NCBI RefSeq assembly: GCF_004916905.1
Contig: NZ_SDLV01000058.1
Location: forward strand, 62,001-126,000
Source of the DNA: Chryseobacterium candidae
GTDB lineage: Bacteria; Bacteroidota; Bacteroidia; Flavobacteriales; Weeksellaceae
Reading direction: 5' to 3'
Length of the DNA: 64,000 bases
Shown here: piece by piece, positions 8,355-16,848 of the stretch
How positions within the stretch are numbered: position 1 is the first letter of the stretch
Layout of the letters: each line of letters opens with the position of its first letter
The notes under the pieces: model-generated
Database searches by the model: none
The model's input: only the letters and a program-made list of their open reading frames with translations
Told to the model about the DNA's origin: nothing
Program-made: the position numbers and the translations under genes

Positions 8355-9599
8355 TTATTTTAAGTTTACAATTTCTTGGAAATATCCTTTGTTTTCATTG
8401 ATAAATGGGTTTTGATTGGAATAAAATGAGTATTTGAGTGAAATTTTTTCATACATCATATTTACCTCGTTTGTATTTAGCATCTTCCACCACCCGTAGA
8501 AAATATGGGTATAATCTTCAGAAGGTGATAATCCCTTATCTCCTTTTTTAAGATTACTTCTAAAGTTACTATTATTGCCATCAACAAAATTATTGAACGA
8601 ATAAGTTCCGTTTGTAGAATTATATACTGCAATATTATTCAGTAATAGTTTTGAAAGCAATATATTAAGTTTATCCAGGTAGTTAAATTTTGTGTAATCC
8701 GACTGGAATGCTAATTTCAAAATATAGAGATAAGCCGGCATTCTTGAAAAGTGAGAGGCATCCCAATTAACACTCTGATTTCTTTTAAGGACTACATCCT
8801 GAAAATTAGGATGATCTTTCCAGACATTGGGCTGCAAATACCATACATTATCCTGAAATACAACTTTTTTCTGCATCACCTGATAAAAGAGGTTTCTAAT
8901 GTTAATCAAATCTCTAGTATTAGTAAGTGAGGTATCTTTTTCAATAAGTGAAAGACTCACTCCTGTTCCCATAATATAAAGTTCAAGATCAGTAAATGCA
9001 CTATAATAACTCATATCTCCATTATATTCACCACTCAGCAGATACTCTACTCTTTGCTTTACTCCGTAAAATTTTCTTGATTCTGCTTCCCAAATATTTG
9101 CATAGGCATTGTTCCAATAGTTTAGTATCTCCTTTTTGATGAAATTAAACATTTTGGTCTTTTCCGCATCACCGCGTATTCCACTTCTTCTGAGATATTC
9201 GGAAACTGTAAAATAGAAAGTTCTTTTACTTAAATCATCTATATCTGATCTATTTTTTATGGTAAGTAGTTTTTCATAAGTAAAAAACACCTGTAGTCTT
9301 TCTATAACATCCTGATTTTTGGTATCATAAGCATATTGTACAGGAATATACAAAAAAGCTGCACAATCATAAGCTGCATTAGGCCAGTTTGCCATTTTTG
9401 TTTCAGAAGCAAAAATATCATTATAATAATTGATAAGATTAACGATTTCTGTAGTTTTCAGATTTTGTTGTCTGAATACAGGTTCTACAGATATTAATGA
9501 TGATTTGCTTACAGATGCTTGTACCATCAAGCAAGTGCTGATGGTACAAAACAAAAAAATAAAAATAAACCTAATTTTATAAATTAATACGTTTTTCAT
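8355..9599 (-). CDS. Orphan exported protein of the polysaccharide operon, possible alpha-barrel carbohydrate enzyme
   Basis: A 414-residue protein that I do not recognise. The N-terminus (KNVLIYKIRFIFIFLFCTIST) is a signal peptide or single membrane anchor, so it works in the periplasm or outside. The rest is rich in aromatic residues (Trp, Tyr, Phe) and predicted helices, with conserved-looking clusters NWPNAAYDCAAFLYIP, NWDASHFSRMPAYLYILKLA and LSPSEDYTHIFYGWWKML. That pattern resembles (alpha/alpha)n-barrel glycoside hydrolases or polysaccharide lyases, which sometimes occur in capsule operons as chain-length or release factors. Function is inferred from fold-like texture and context only. 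Confidence 0.6.
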   Translation of the reverse strand: MKNVLIYKIRFIFIFLFCTISTCLMVQASVSKSSLISVEPVFRQQNLKTTEIVNLINYYNDIFASETKMANWPNAAYDCAAFLYIPVQYAYDTKNQDVIERLQVFFTYEKLLTIKNRSDIDDLSKRTFYFTVSEYLRRSGIRGDAEKTKMFNFIKKEILNYWNNAYANIWEAESRKFYGVKQRVEYLLSGEYNGDMSYYSAFTDLELYIMGTGVSLSLIEKDTSLTNTRDLINIRNLFYQVMQKKVVFQDNVWYLQPNVWKDHPNFQDVVLKRNQSVNWDASHFSRMPAYLYILKLAFQSDYTKFNYLDKLNILLSKLLLNNIAVYNSTNGTYSFNNFVDGNNSNFRSNLKKGDKGLSPSEDYTHIFYGWWKMLNTNEVNMMYEKISLKYSFYSNQNPFINENKGYFQEIVNLK

Positions 9600-9629
9600 C
9601 TATAAGTAGGCATTTGTAATTAGCATCTA

Positions 9630-11459
9630 TTATTGCTTATATAATTTTGGAATATTGTTAACTATTTTTATCACGCGTTCAAAATCCAGTCCTAAAGTAT
9701 CTAAATACCATCTGATGTTCTGATAACGTGGAGCATTCTCTATTTCAACAAGTTCTAGTGCTCTTTCTCTTGTCATTTGTCCTTCTCTGATCTGATTGCT
9801 TCTAAACGTATCATGTTCTGTAAAACCAGCTACAGTATAATATACATAGTTATAAAAGGCAGCAGTTCCATCTCCGATTCTCCAGGTCGTGGTAGTATCT
9901 ATTGCTTTCTCCCAATCATAATCATTTAAAAGAGTATTATCCACCTGCTCTTCATCCCATCTCCAATAATCAAATATATGGTAGTAATCCTGTTTTTCTG
10001 TGAAACTACGATAATATTCACCAGACAAAGTATCCCAAAGTGAGCTATTAAAATACCCTGGACTCTGCATCATTGCTCTGAACCTCTTAGAATGGTATCT
10101 CAACTGTTTCATAGCACCATGACTATACACTCTTTTTTCTTCAAAATCAGGTTCAATATCTAAAAACCCTGTTTTAAAGTGTGTTACTTCCAATGGATTT
10201 ACTCCCCAAAGATTAAGATTGATTCCAGTTTGTTTCTTTATATCTTCTACATATCTGAAGAAATGTTTATCTCCTGCAGTAAGCATTGCCATCATTCCTA
10301 AGTGAGGAGACTTCAGCCATGCTTCAAGATTCATTCTGATATTCTTTCTTTTGAGTGAAATATCTGCTGCAACAATAATGTTTTCTACCCCAAGATCTGC
10401 ACACATACGGCTGATATTTCGTCTTCCAAGGTCTGTTACCATTCCCCAGTCATAGGTATAAGTAACAGGTTTCATTTCCAGTTCTTTTACAATAAGGTGT
10501 AACCCATAGCAGCTATCTCTACCTCCTGAAAAAGGAACGATACAATCTAATTCTTTTCCTTTTCTTCTGTAAGGTTCAACCAATTTAAATAATTCTTCTT
10601 TTGGTTTCGGATTATTTCTTGGTTTATAATTTTTACAATAATTACATACTCCAGCCTCATCAAATTTTATGAAGGGCATTGTTTCCGGTAGTATACATTT
10701 TGTACATCTCTTGATATTTATCTTTTTATATTCCAGTAGACCTTCTTCAATAGTATTAAATTTAAATTCAGGAATTAAATTCTCTACTCTGCTTTTCTCA
10801 TCTACTATAGTCAGTTTTTCTTCTGAAACAGGAATATCAATAATCATAGCTTCATCTTTTATCTGGCTGATATTCTCACATCCGATAATTTTAAGGCCAT
10901 AATTTTCTGAGGCAAAATACGTTTTATCTTCATTGTACCCTACATATAGGCTTCCATTATTGGAAAAAAGAAGCAATTTTCCTTTTTCCGGCAGTACAAG
11001 AGCACATGCAATAACACCTCTGCATAAAGAAAGTATTTCTTTGGGAAGGTCTTCAATTTTATTCTCCTTATTGCTAAGAAATTCTTCTGCAATAGCTACA
11101 ATAGCTTCAGAATCAATTTTAAGCTGCCTGCTTACTGATAATTTGCTCCAAACTTCTTCTTCATTGACAATAATACCATTGTGGATAGCACATATATTTC
11201 CTCTCACCACGGGCTGATTATCACCCAAACCATTAGTAATCAATCTACTATGACCTAATACAACATTATTATTATACGGCTGTACTTTGTTCAGTAATTT
11301 CTCAATACTATAATCAGCTCTGTTTACTTTATAGTTATTGTTTTGATAATAGATCAAACCACTGGAATCCACTCCTCTTTGTTCGGAATGTTTTACCAGA
11401 GTTTGAAACTTCTGCTTGTTGATATGAGTCTTTGATACGACTCCAAAAATTCCACACAT
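9630..11459 (-). CDS. Class II glutaminase fused to WbpG-like N-acetyl sugar amidotransferase
   Basis: A 609-residue two-part enzyme. Residues 1-220 are a class II (Ntn) glutamine amidotransferase domain: Cys2 after the initiator Met (MCGIFGVV), RGVDSSG, GHSRLITNG, and CAIHNGIIVNEEE. Residues 250-609 are a WbpG/WbuX/PseA-type amidotransferase: a four-Cys zinc site (Cys252, Cys255, Cys272, Cys275) and an ATP-pyrophosphatase loop SGGRDS (311-316). In Pseudomonas, WbpG gets ammonia from separate HisH/HisF-type partners; here the glutaminase is built in. Likely job: convert the carboxylate of a uronic acid made by the wbpB/D/E pathway to an amide (or an acetamido to acetamidino group). Start is fixed by Cys2. 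Confidence 0.85.
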   Translation of the reverse strand: MCGIFGVVSKTHINKQKFQTLVKHSEQRGVDSSGLIYYQNNNYKVNRADYSIEKLLNKVQPYNNNVVLGHSRLITNGLGDNQPVVRGNICAIHNGIIVNEEEVWSKLSVSRQLKIDSEAIVAIAEEFLSNKENKIEDLPKEILSLCRGVIACALVLPEKGKLLLFSNNGSLYVGYNEDKTYFASENYGLKIIGCENISQIKDEAMIIDIPVSEEKLTIVDEKSRVENLIPEFKFNTIEEGLLEYKKINIKRCTKCILPETMPFIKFDEAGVCNYCKNYKPRNNPKPKEELFKLVEPYRRKGKELDCIVPFSGGRDSCYGLHLIVKELEMKPVTYTYDWGMVTDLGRRNISRMCADLGVENIIVAADISLKRKNIRMNLEAWLKSPHLGMMAMLTAGDKHFFRYVEDIKKQTGINLNLWGVNPLEVTHFKTGFLDIEPDFEEKRVYSHGAMKQLRYHSKRFRAMMQSPGYFNSSLWDTLSGEYYRSFTEKQDYYHIFDYWRWDEEQVDNTLLNDYDWEKAIDTTTTWRIGDGTAAFYNYVYYTVAGFTEHDTFRSNQIREGQMTRERALELVEIENAPRYQNIRWYLDTLGLDFERVIKIVNNIPKLYKQ

Positions 11460-11472
11460 TTGTCTTTATTAT

Positions 11473-12624
11473 TTATTCTTTATTTTTTAAAATATTATTA
11501 TACATTTTTAATAACTCACTTTCCTGAAAGTTCCAGCTAAGCGGGTAAAGGTCTGTTTTGAGCCTATTGTCCAAATCTGAATGTTCAACCTGTTTTACAA
11601 TTTCAAATAAATTTTCAGCATTTAAGCTACTACATTTTCCTAAATCATATTCATCCACAATTTTTCTAATATCCGGAAAATCTGACGCTAAAATATATAA
11701 TTCTGAAAAAGCATATTCAAATAATTTATTGGGAAGACAATAATAATCACTTAAAGAAACAGCTTCTACCAGACAAAGCCCTACATCTGCAGATGTAGAC
11801 ACCTCTACAACCTGATGATGCGGAACTGCCGGATGATAATGAATATTATCGTTATTAAGCGCTGCTTTTTTTATTTGATCAACATACTCACCATAGCCAA
11901 TAAAAACAATGTGTGAATCTACTTCTTTTCTTTGAAAAACATCCAAATACAAATGTACACCTCTTCCTACTTCACTTATTATTCCCAGATATAGAAATAT
12001 TTTTTTCCCTTCAGGAATATTAAATTTTTCTCTGAGATAATTATTTTTACTATTTTCTCTGGGAGAAGTATCAAGCAATGGCGAGTTTAATATCAATAGA
12101 CTTTTCTTTTTCCCAAGATTTTTATCATACCAATCAATAATGGATGGGCTTACACTAATTAGTATATCTATATCTTTCCATAACATTTTTTCAATGAAAA
12201 GTGTATATTTTGATAGTATTTTTGATTGGCCTGCCTTATCTGATTCCAGTTCATGAGCGTCATAAATGAGTTTTGAACGGCAAAATAATTTAATTATTTT
12301 TGCAATAGGTAAATACAGTGTATCATGACAATGGATAACATCCGGTTTGTATTTGATTCCTGGAAAAACCATCCTGATAAATGCCTCTATAAGATTAAGA
12401 AAATATCTGACAGGCCTTGGTAAAAATTTAAGATTTTTTGTAGCAATATTAAATACCCTGATAAAAGGTATTTGCTCTGTTTCATATTTATGTCCTTCAG
12501 AGTCATCAATTCCATAGGCTACCAGAGTTGTGTTTTCAATTTTTTGGACTGCCTTCAGCTCCTTTAAAATCCTACTGTCGTATCGGATATCTGTGGGTGA
12601 AAGATGAAGTATCTTTTTATTCAT
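11473..12624 (-). CDS. Glycosyltransferase family 4
   Basis: A 383-residue GT-B glycosyltransferase. N-terminal domain begins KKILHLSPTDIRYDSRILKEL; HCHDTLYLPIAK and IYDAHELESDKA mark the acceptor half; the donor half has KIFLYLGIISEVGRGV, IVFIGYGE, and the E-x7-E-like VGLCLVEAVSLSDYYCLPNKLFEYAFS. It would add one sugar of the repeat unit from a nucleotide donor at the cytoplasmic face. Its start codon overlaps the end of the preceding operon gene by eight bases, indicating translational coupling. Donor unknown. Confidence 0.85.
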   Translation of the reverse strand: MNKKILHLSPTDIRYDSRILKELKAVQKIENTTLVAYGIDDSEGHKYETEQIPFIRVFNIATKNLKFLPRPVRYFLNLIEAFIRMVFPGIKYKPDVIHCHDTLYLPIAKIIKLFCRSKLIYDAHELESDKAGQSKILSKYTLFIEKMLWKDIDILISVSPSIIDWYDKNLGKKKSLLILNSPLLDTSPRENSKNNYLREKFNIPEGKKIFLYLGIISEVGRGVHLYLDVFQRKEVDSHIVFIGYGEYVDQIKKAALNNDNIHYHPAVPHHQVVEVSTSADVGLCLVEAVSLSDYYCLPNKLFEYAFSELYILASDFPDIRKIVDEYDLGKCSSLNAENLFEIVKQVEHSDLDNRLKTDLYPLSWNFQESELLKMYNNILKNKE

Positions 12625-13879
12625 TATTTTTAGTATATCTAGGCATTAAGTAAAGTAAAAAGCAAACTGCCAGAAATCCTCCTGAAATAAGTGCTGTAAA
12701 AAAAGCACCATTAATAAATAGAATTCCAAAAGAAAAACTGGAAATCAAATATATTCTTGCATCTAATTTAAAGCTTGACATATCAAATACTCTCAGGAAA
12801 AAAGCTCTTACAAAAGGAAATACAAGTAAAGAAGCCCATCCAAATTGTGCATAATCACTCCCTATCAAACCCGTATTGGAAGACATTTCCGGATCGTTAA
12901 AATAAGTTGCTGCTATTATATAAGGGGAATTGTTTTTATGATTTACTGTTGTTTCGAACCAGTGTCCAAAATGCTCACGAAGGTAAAGTAATTCATGAGT
13001 TGAAAAGTAATCATAATGACAATAGGCTAATAATGTAGGTGTGAAAAAGGTTCTTGAATAAAGACCTGCAATACTGATCTGAACATTCTCACTTCCAAAT
13101 ATGACAAAAAAGATTAAAATACTATTGAAACCAATAAATGCGTGCAGAAGGTACTTATTATATTCTTTTTTATAAAAGAAATAAATAAGTATCGTCATGA
13201 TCAATAATACGAAATCTGTCTTATGCGCTCCAAAAGAATACATCATTAAGCCAAAGAAGAAAAACAGACAGCTAAGAAAAACATTTTTTTGTATCAGATA
13301 ATACATAAAAGAAATCGTAATAAACATACTTGATATTGGCCGGAGATAATTAATGAAGGAAGGCATATTTAGCTCACTGACTTTTGCGCGTATTTCATAT
13401 ACCTCTTCAAAATCAAATTTAATATTAAAACCATTATATATAACGGAAAAAATAATCATCATTAAAACCACAGTATATAATAAAATTTTAAACAATATCA
13501 TGGATTGGGAATTGTCAAAAATTTTAAAATATTTCACATTATCGTATCTTATATAAAACAAAAAGAGAAGCGCACAATATAAAATACTATATAAAAAAAA
13601 CTCAAAATTATTGGTATATATACAAAAAGTTAGGTTGGGTAAAAAGTATAAAAGATATGTCACCATAAGAATTAAGCTTGCTGGTGTATTTTTTTCTAGA
13701 ATCTTTTTAAAAAAATAAGTATAAAATATTATAACAATGTAAGAAAGATTATTAATGGTATGACTAAATTCTCTTACATAACCAAGATATCCGTAATGTA
13801 CAGATATTGAATTAACATAGAGATAATCTAAAGATAACTTATATATAATAGAAAATATTAATAATGTGAAATACTTCAT
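12617..13879 (-). CDS. Multi-pass membrane protein, Wzy-like polymerase candidate 2
   Basis: A roughly 420-residue protein with about 11-12 hydrophobic helices and a loop containing FGHWFETTVNHKNNSPYIIAATYFND before SSNTGLIGSDYAQFGW. The position next to the Wzx flippase and a glycosyltransferase, and the topology, suggest an O-antigen repeat-unit polymerase (Wzy), a family with little sequence conservation. I use ATG 13879; a TTG five codons upstream (13894) overlaps the wzx stop codon and could also start it. Two polymerase-like proteins in one operon means one may be a ligase or an acetylating/other membrane enzyme. Confidence 0.7.
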   Translation of the reverse strand: MKYFTLLIFSIIYKLSLDYLYVNSISVHYGYLGYVREFSHTINNLSYIVIIFYTYFFKKILEKNTPASLILMVTYLLYFLPNLTFCIYTNNFEFFLYSILYCALLFLFYIRYDNVKYFKIFDNSQSMILFKILLYTVVLMMIIFSVIYNGFNIKFDFEEVYEIRAKVSELNMPSFINYLRPISSMFITISFMYYLIQKNVFLSCLFFFFGLMMYSFGAHKTDFVLLIMTILIYFFYKKEYNKYLLHAFIGFNSILIFFVIFGSENVQISIAGLYSRTFFTPTLLAYCHYDYFSTHELLYLREHFGHWFETTVNHKNNSPYIIAATYFNDPEMSSNTGLIGSDYAQFGWASLLVFPFVRAFFLRVFDMSSFKLDARIYLISSFSFGILFINGAFFTALISGGFLAVCFLLYLMPRYTKNNE

Positions 13880-13890
13880 AACAATAAACG

Positions 13891-15072
13891 TCAAGACTTA
13901 TTAAATAGTAAAGAAAGTAATAAATATCTAAATAGAATTACTCCAACATAAATCCATATAAATAAATCGATGGTAGAACTTTTTCCTAAAAAAAATGAAA
14001 CCAGCAAAACTAAAGTAGTAATTACCTCCCAAACAAGAAAAATTTTATTCTTCCTTTTAACCAATACACCACTTGAATAATGAGAAAAAGACGATGAAAT
14101 AACAGTTGTGAAAATTATTATTTTACTCATATCAAATGCTTTTCTCCATTTATTAATATCAAAAAATAAAGAGAAAAAATATTCACCAAAAATTAAATAT
14201 ACAATAGCAAACAGTAGGGAAACCAAGAATAATAATCCAACATAGGTATTCATTTTTTTATTTAGCTTCACTTTATTGGTTTCTGACAAATCCTTGTATA
14301 TTAATCCATTTAAACTTTCAGATATTAAACTTAGTGGTTTATTCACAATTTTGGAAGCCATAAAGTAGTTTCCCAAAATAGCTTCTCCAAAATAATGTTT
14401 TATAAAGAAACTGGGCAGCTCTGCATTGAAAGTATTAATAAAATAAGCTGGCATCTGATGCAATGGGAAAGACTTATATTTTATTATTATATTGTAAAAA
14501 TCTCTGTAAACAATATTCCTTTTTTGGAGTTTGAGATAAAACAGTATGAATATAGTAGCCAAGAAATTAGGTACCACATAAGATAATACTAAAATACCGT
14601 ATGATAATTTTATATAATAACCGGAAAGTATAATGATAACGGCAAACACAGAGTTAAGTATCATTGATTTACTCACCACATTCAACAATCCTTTTTTAAT
14701 AAGAATATCTTTTGACGCACTATATAAAGACTGGCTAAATGCAACCAATGGAACAAGTAAAAAATAGGAGTCTATATCAAAAAATAACATTGAAATAAGT
14801 ATAACGAAAAAAGAAATTAATGAGATGGTTATACTTAAAAAAATAGAAACAGCATACAGCATACTATATTCCTCGCTTTTGGCTGGTAACATAATTGCTT
14901 TGTTGTATGACAAAGTATAAAAATAGGATAATGGAGCGGAAATGGACAAAATAAATGACAGTACTCCAATTTCGTAATCAGAATAAATTCTTCCGGTTAA
15001 TGGAACCGCAATCAGTAATATTAATTGAGATAATATATTGCTGCCTAAAAAAGATATTATTTTTCTTTTCAT
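13891..15072 (-). CDS. wzx: Lipid-linked oligosaccharide flippase (Wzx/MATE-like)
   Basis: A 393-residue polytopic membrane protein with about 12 helices, starting KRKIISFLGSNILSQLILLIAVPLTGRIYSDYEIG. This opening, with an early Gly and an Arg-Ile-Tyr after the first helix, is typical of polysaccharide-biosynthesis Wzx proteins. FFIKHYFGEAILGNYFMASKIVNKPLSLI is a second characteristic block. It would move undecaprenyl-diphosphate-linked repeat units across the inner membrane. It overlaps the PHP gene by four bases. Confidence 0.85.
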   Translation of the reverse strand: MKRKIISFLGSNILSQLILLIAVPLTGRIYSDYEIGVLSFILSISAPLSYFYTLSYNKAIMLPAKSEEYSMLYAVSIFLSITISLISFFVILISMLFFDIDSYFLLVPLVAFSQSLYSASKDILIKKGLLNVVSKSMILNSVFAVIIILSGYYIKLSYGILVLSYVVPNFLATIFILFYLKLQKRNIVYRDFYNIIIKYKSFPLHQMPAYFINTFNAELPSFFIKHYFGEAILGNYFMASKIVNKPLSLISESLNGLIYKDLSETNKVKLNKKMNTYVGLLFLVSLLFAIVYLIFGEYFFSLFFDINKWRKAFDMSKIIIFTTVISSSFSHYSSGVLVKRKNKIFLVWEVITTLVLLVSFFLGKSSTIDLFIWIYVGVILFRYLLLSLLFNKS

Positions 15073-15776
15073 AAATTTAAATAATCTTCTTTAGTTCTCT
15101 TAAAAAGAGTTTTGTATACAATGTAAATAAATAATTTAAAATTTTTGTTCACATACGCTTTCTTGAGCTGCGAGAGAAAAATATCTAACACTGAGCTTTT
15201 TTTTATAAATAATGGAGCAATTTCACCATTTGTTAATGCTTCATGAAACTTTAAATCTTTTTTTTCATATCCTACCACTACATTTAAGAGAGATTGAGGA
15301 ATATGTGAATCGGAGCTCCAAATCATAGTTTTTTTATATTTTAGAGCTAATAGATAAGACTTATAATTATTAATAACTGATGATCTGGCGTTAAATACTT
15401 CTATAACGTCAACAGCCTGAGCCAATTTTTCTATTTGGGTATGTCCGTCATAGGGATGAGGTAAAATTAGCATCGCATTCTGTTCTCTTGCACTTTTATA
15501 AAACTCTTCCCATTTCATATCTGTAATTTCATTCTTTATATTTAATGCAATTACATCTCCCTGATTTGTCTTATATTCTGCAGCAGTTGGTATCTCTACA
15601 TCCAGATTGTATTCTTTTACTTTTTTCTGAAGTTCCAGGCTTCCTTCTATAGTTTCATGATCTGTCAATACAATAAAGTCTAGCTTTTTATCCTTTATTA
15701 CTTTAATTATATTTTCAATCGTATTAATTCCATCGTAGGAATAGGTACTATGAAAATGAAAGATACCTTTTTTCAT
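15069..15776 (-). CDS. PHP-domain metal-dependent phosphoesterase
   Basis: A 235-residue PHP-fold hydrolase. Metal ligands are visible in order: HFHSTYSYDG (HxH), LTDHETIEG (DH), TAAEYKT (E), LPHPYDG (H) and SSDSHIPQ (DxH). The arrangement is like TrpH/YciV-type PHP proteins rather than the CpsB/YwqE tyrosine phosphatases, although a role in dephosphorylating Wzc or a phospho-sugar is possible given the operon. It lies between wzx (four-base overlap) and the ATP-grasp gene (one-base gap). Confidence 0.8.
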   Translation of the reverse strand: MKKGIFHFHSTYSYDGINTIENIIKVIKDKKLDFIVLTDHETIEGSLELQKKVKEYNLDVEIPTAAEYKTNQGDVIALNIKNEITDMKWEEFYKSAREQNAMLILPHPYDGHTQIEKLAQAVDVIEVFNARSSVINNYKSYLLALKYKKTMIWSSDSHIPQSLLNVVVGYEKKDLKFHEALTNGEIAPLFIKKSSVLDIFLSQLKKAYVNKNFKLFIYIVYKTLFKRTKEDYLNL

Positions 15777-15777
15777 T

Positions 15778-16848
15778 TTAATTACTTGAGAAAATTTTCT
15801 TTATTGTCCACATTAATTTAACCAAATCAATGGAAAAATTTTCAAATAAATTCGTATGAGAATTTGTTTGAAAATATTCTTTAATTTTATGCAGCTTTCC
15901 TGTTTTAAACAAGCCTAAAAGATCACCATCTAAAACCCAAAAAAATTTTTCCCCAACTTCATATTTCTTTTCAAGGTGTTCGTTTACGTTATTTGAATAG
16001 GCATCTATCAAAGTTCTACCAAAATTCAATCCTAATGCATAAGATAAATCCAGCGAACCCCAAAATTTAGGATTTAACTCTATCAAATGATACTTTTGGT
16101 TAGACTCATCATATTTATATTCAATCATTAGAGGGCCTGACCATTTTAAATACTCAATAATCTGTTTGGATATACTAAACATTTTATCACAAAAAACCGA
16201 CTTAGCAGCCGTACTAGATCCTCCAGTAATGGGTATTTCTCTAATACGCTCATGCATATAGTAACTAATGATTTTACCTTCTTTAGCAATACAAAAGAAA
16301 CCTCTGCCTACTCCTGATACCCTTTCCTGCATTAATAATTTTACTCCTCCCGACAAATATTTTTCTATTTCATCAAATTCAGATTCAGAAGCTAACTTTA
16401 CATATATTGGGTCAAATTTAGCTAAACTTTCATTACTCGATTTAACTACACAATTTTTATCTTTACTATATTGTCTCAATTCTTCAAGATTTGAAAATAA
16501 TTTACATTCTGGATAATGGACATCCTGAAGAAAATTTAAAACTACCATTTTGTCTTTATTCAATGCTATTTCAAGACTTTCTTTGGGAGGCAGCAAACAC
16601 AATTCCCTATACTTTTCCGAACATATAGTTACTGCTTCACTTCCTACGGGAATTATAAATTCAGGTTGAGTCTGCTTAACGGATTCTTCTAAATTCCCCA
16701 CAAGATAATCTTTACAATAGCCAAACCTTTTAGTAAAAAAAACAGTTTCCTTATCTGTGGCAAAAACTTCGTGTATATTTTCTCTATGCAATTCTCGCTG
16801 TATTGCAATAGAGTTCTTGTAATTTGCATCTGTTATCAAAATTCTCAT
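15778..16848 (-). CDS. ATP-grasp ligase of the polysaccharide operon
   Basis: A 356-residue ATP-grasp protein. N-terminal preATP-grasp domain begins RILITDANYKNSIAIQREL; the ATP-binding core has CVVKSSNESLAKFD, LLMQERVSGVGRGFFCIAKEGK and the metal-binding end IELNPKFWGSLDLSYALGLNF. Such enzymes form amide or peptide bonds via an acyl phosphate. In this operon it could attach an amino acid to a uronic acid or other sugar acid, but the substrate is not visible from sequence. It overlaps the deacetylase gene by four bases, and with PHP and deacetylase makes a tight three-gene block. Confidence 0.78.
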   Translation of the reverse strand: MRILITDANYKNSIAIQRELHRENIHEVFATDKETVFFTKRFGYCKDYLVGNLEESVKQTQPEFIIPVGSEAVTICSEKYRELCLLPPKESLEIALNKDKMVVLNFLQDVHYPECKLFSNLEELRQYSKDKNCVVKSSNESLAKFDPIYVKLASESEFDEIEKYLSGGVKLLMQERVSGVGRGFFCIAKEGKIISYYMHERIREIPITGGSSTAAKSVFCDKMFSISKQIIEYLKWSGPLMIEYKYDESNQKYHLIELNPKFWGSLDLSYALGLNFGRTLIDAYSNNVNEHLEKKYEVGEKFFWVLDGDLLGLFKTGKLHKIKEYFQTNSHTNLFENFSIDLVKLMWTIKKIFSSN

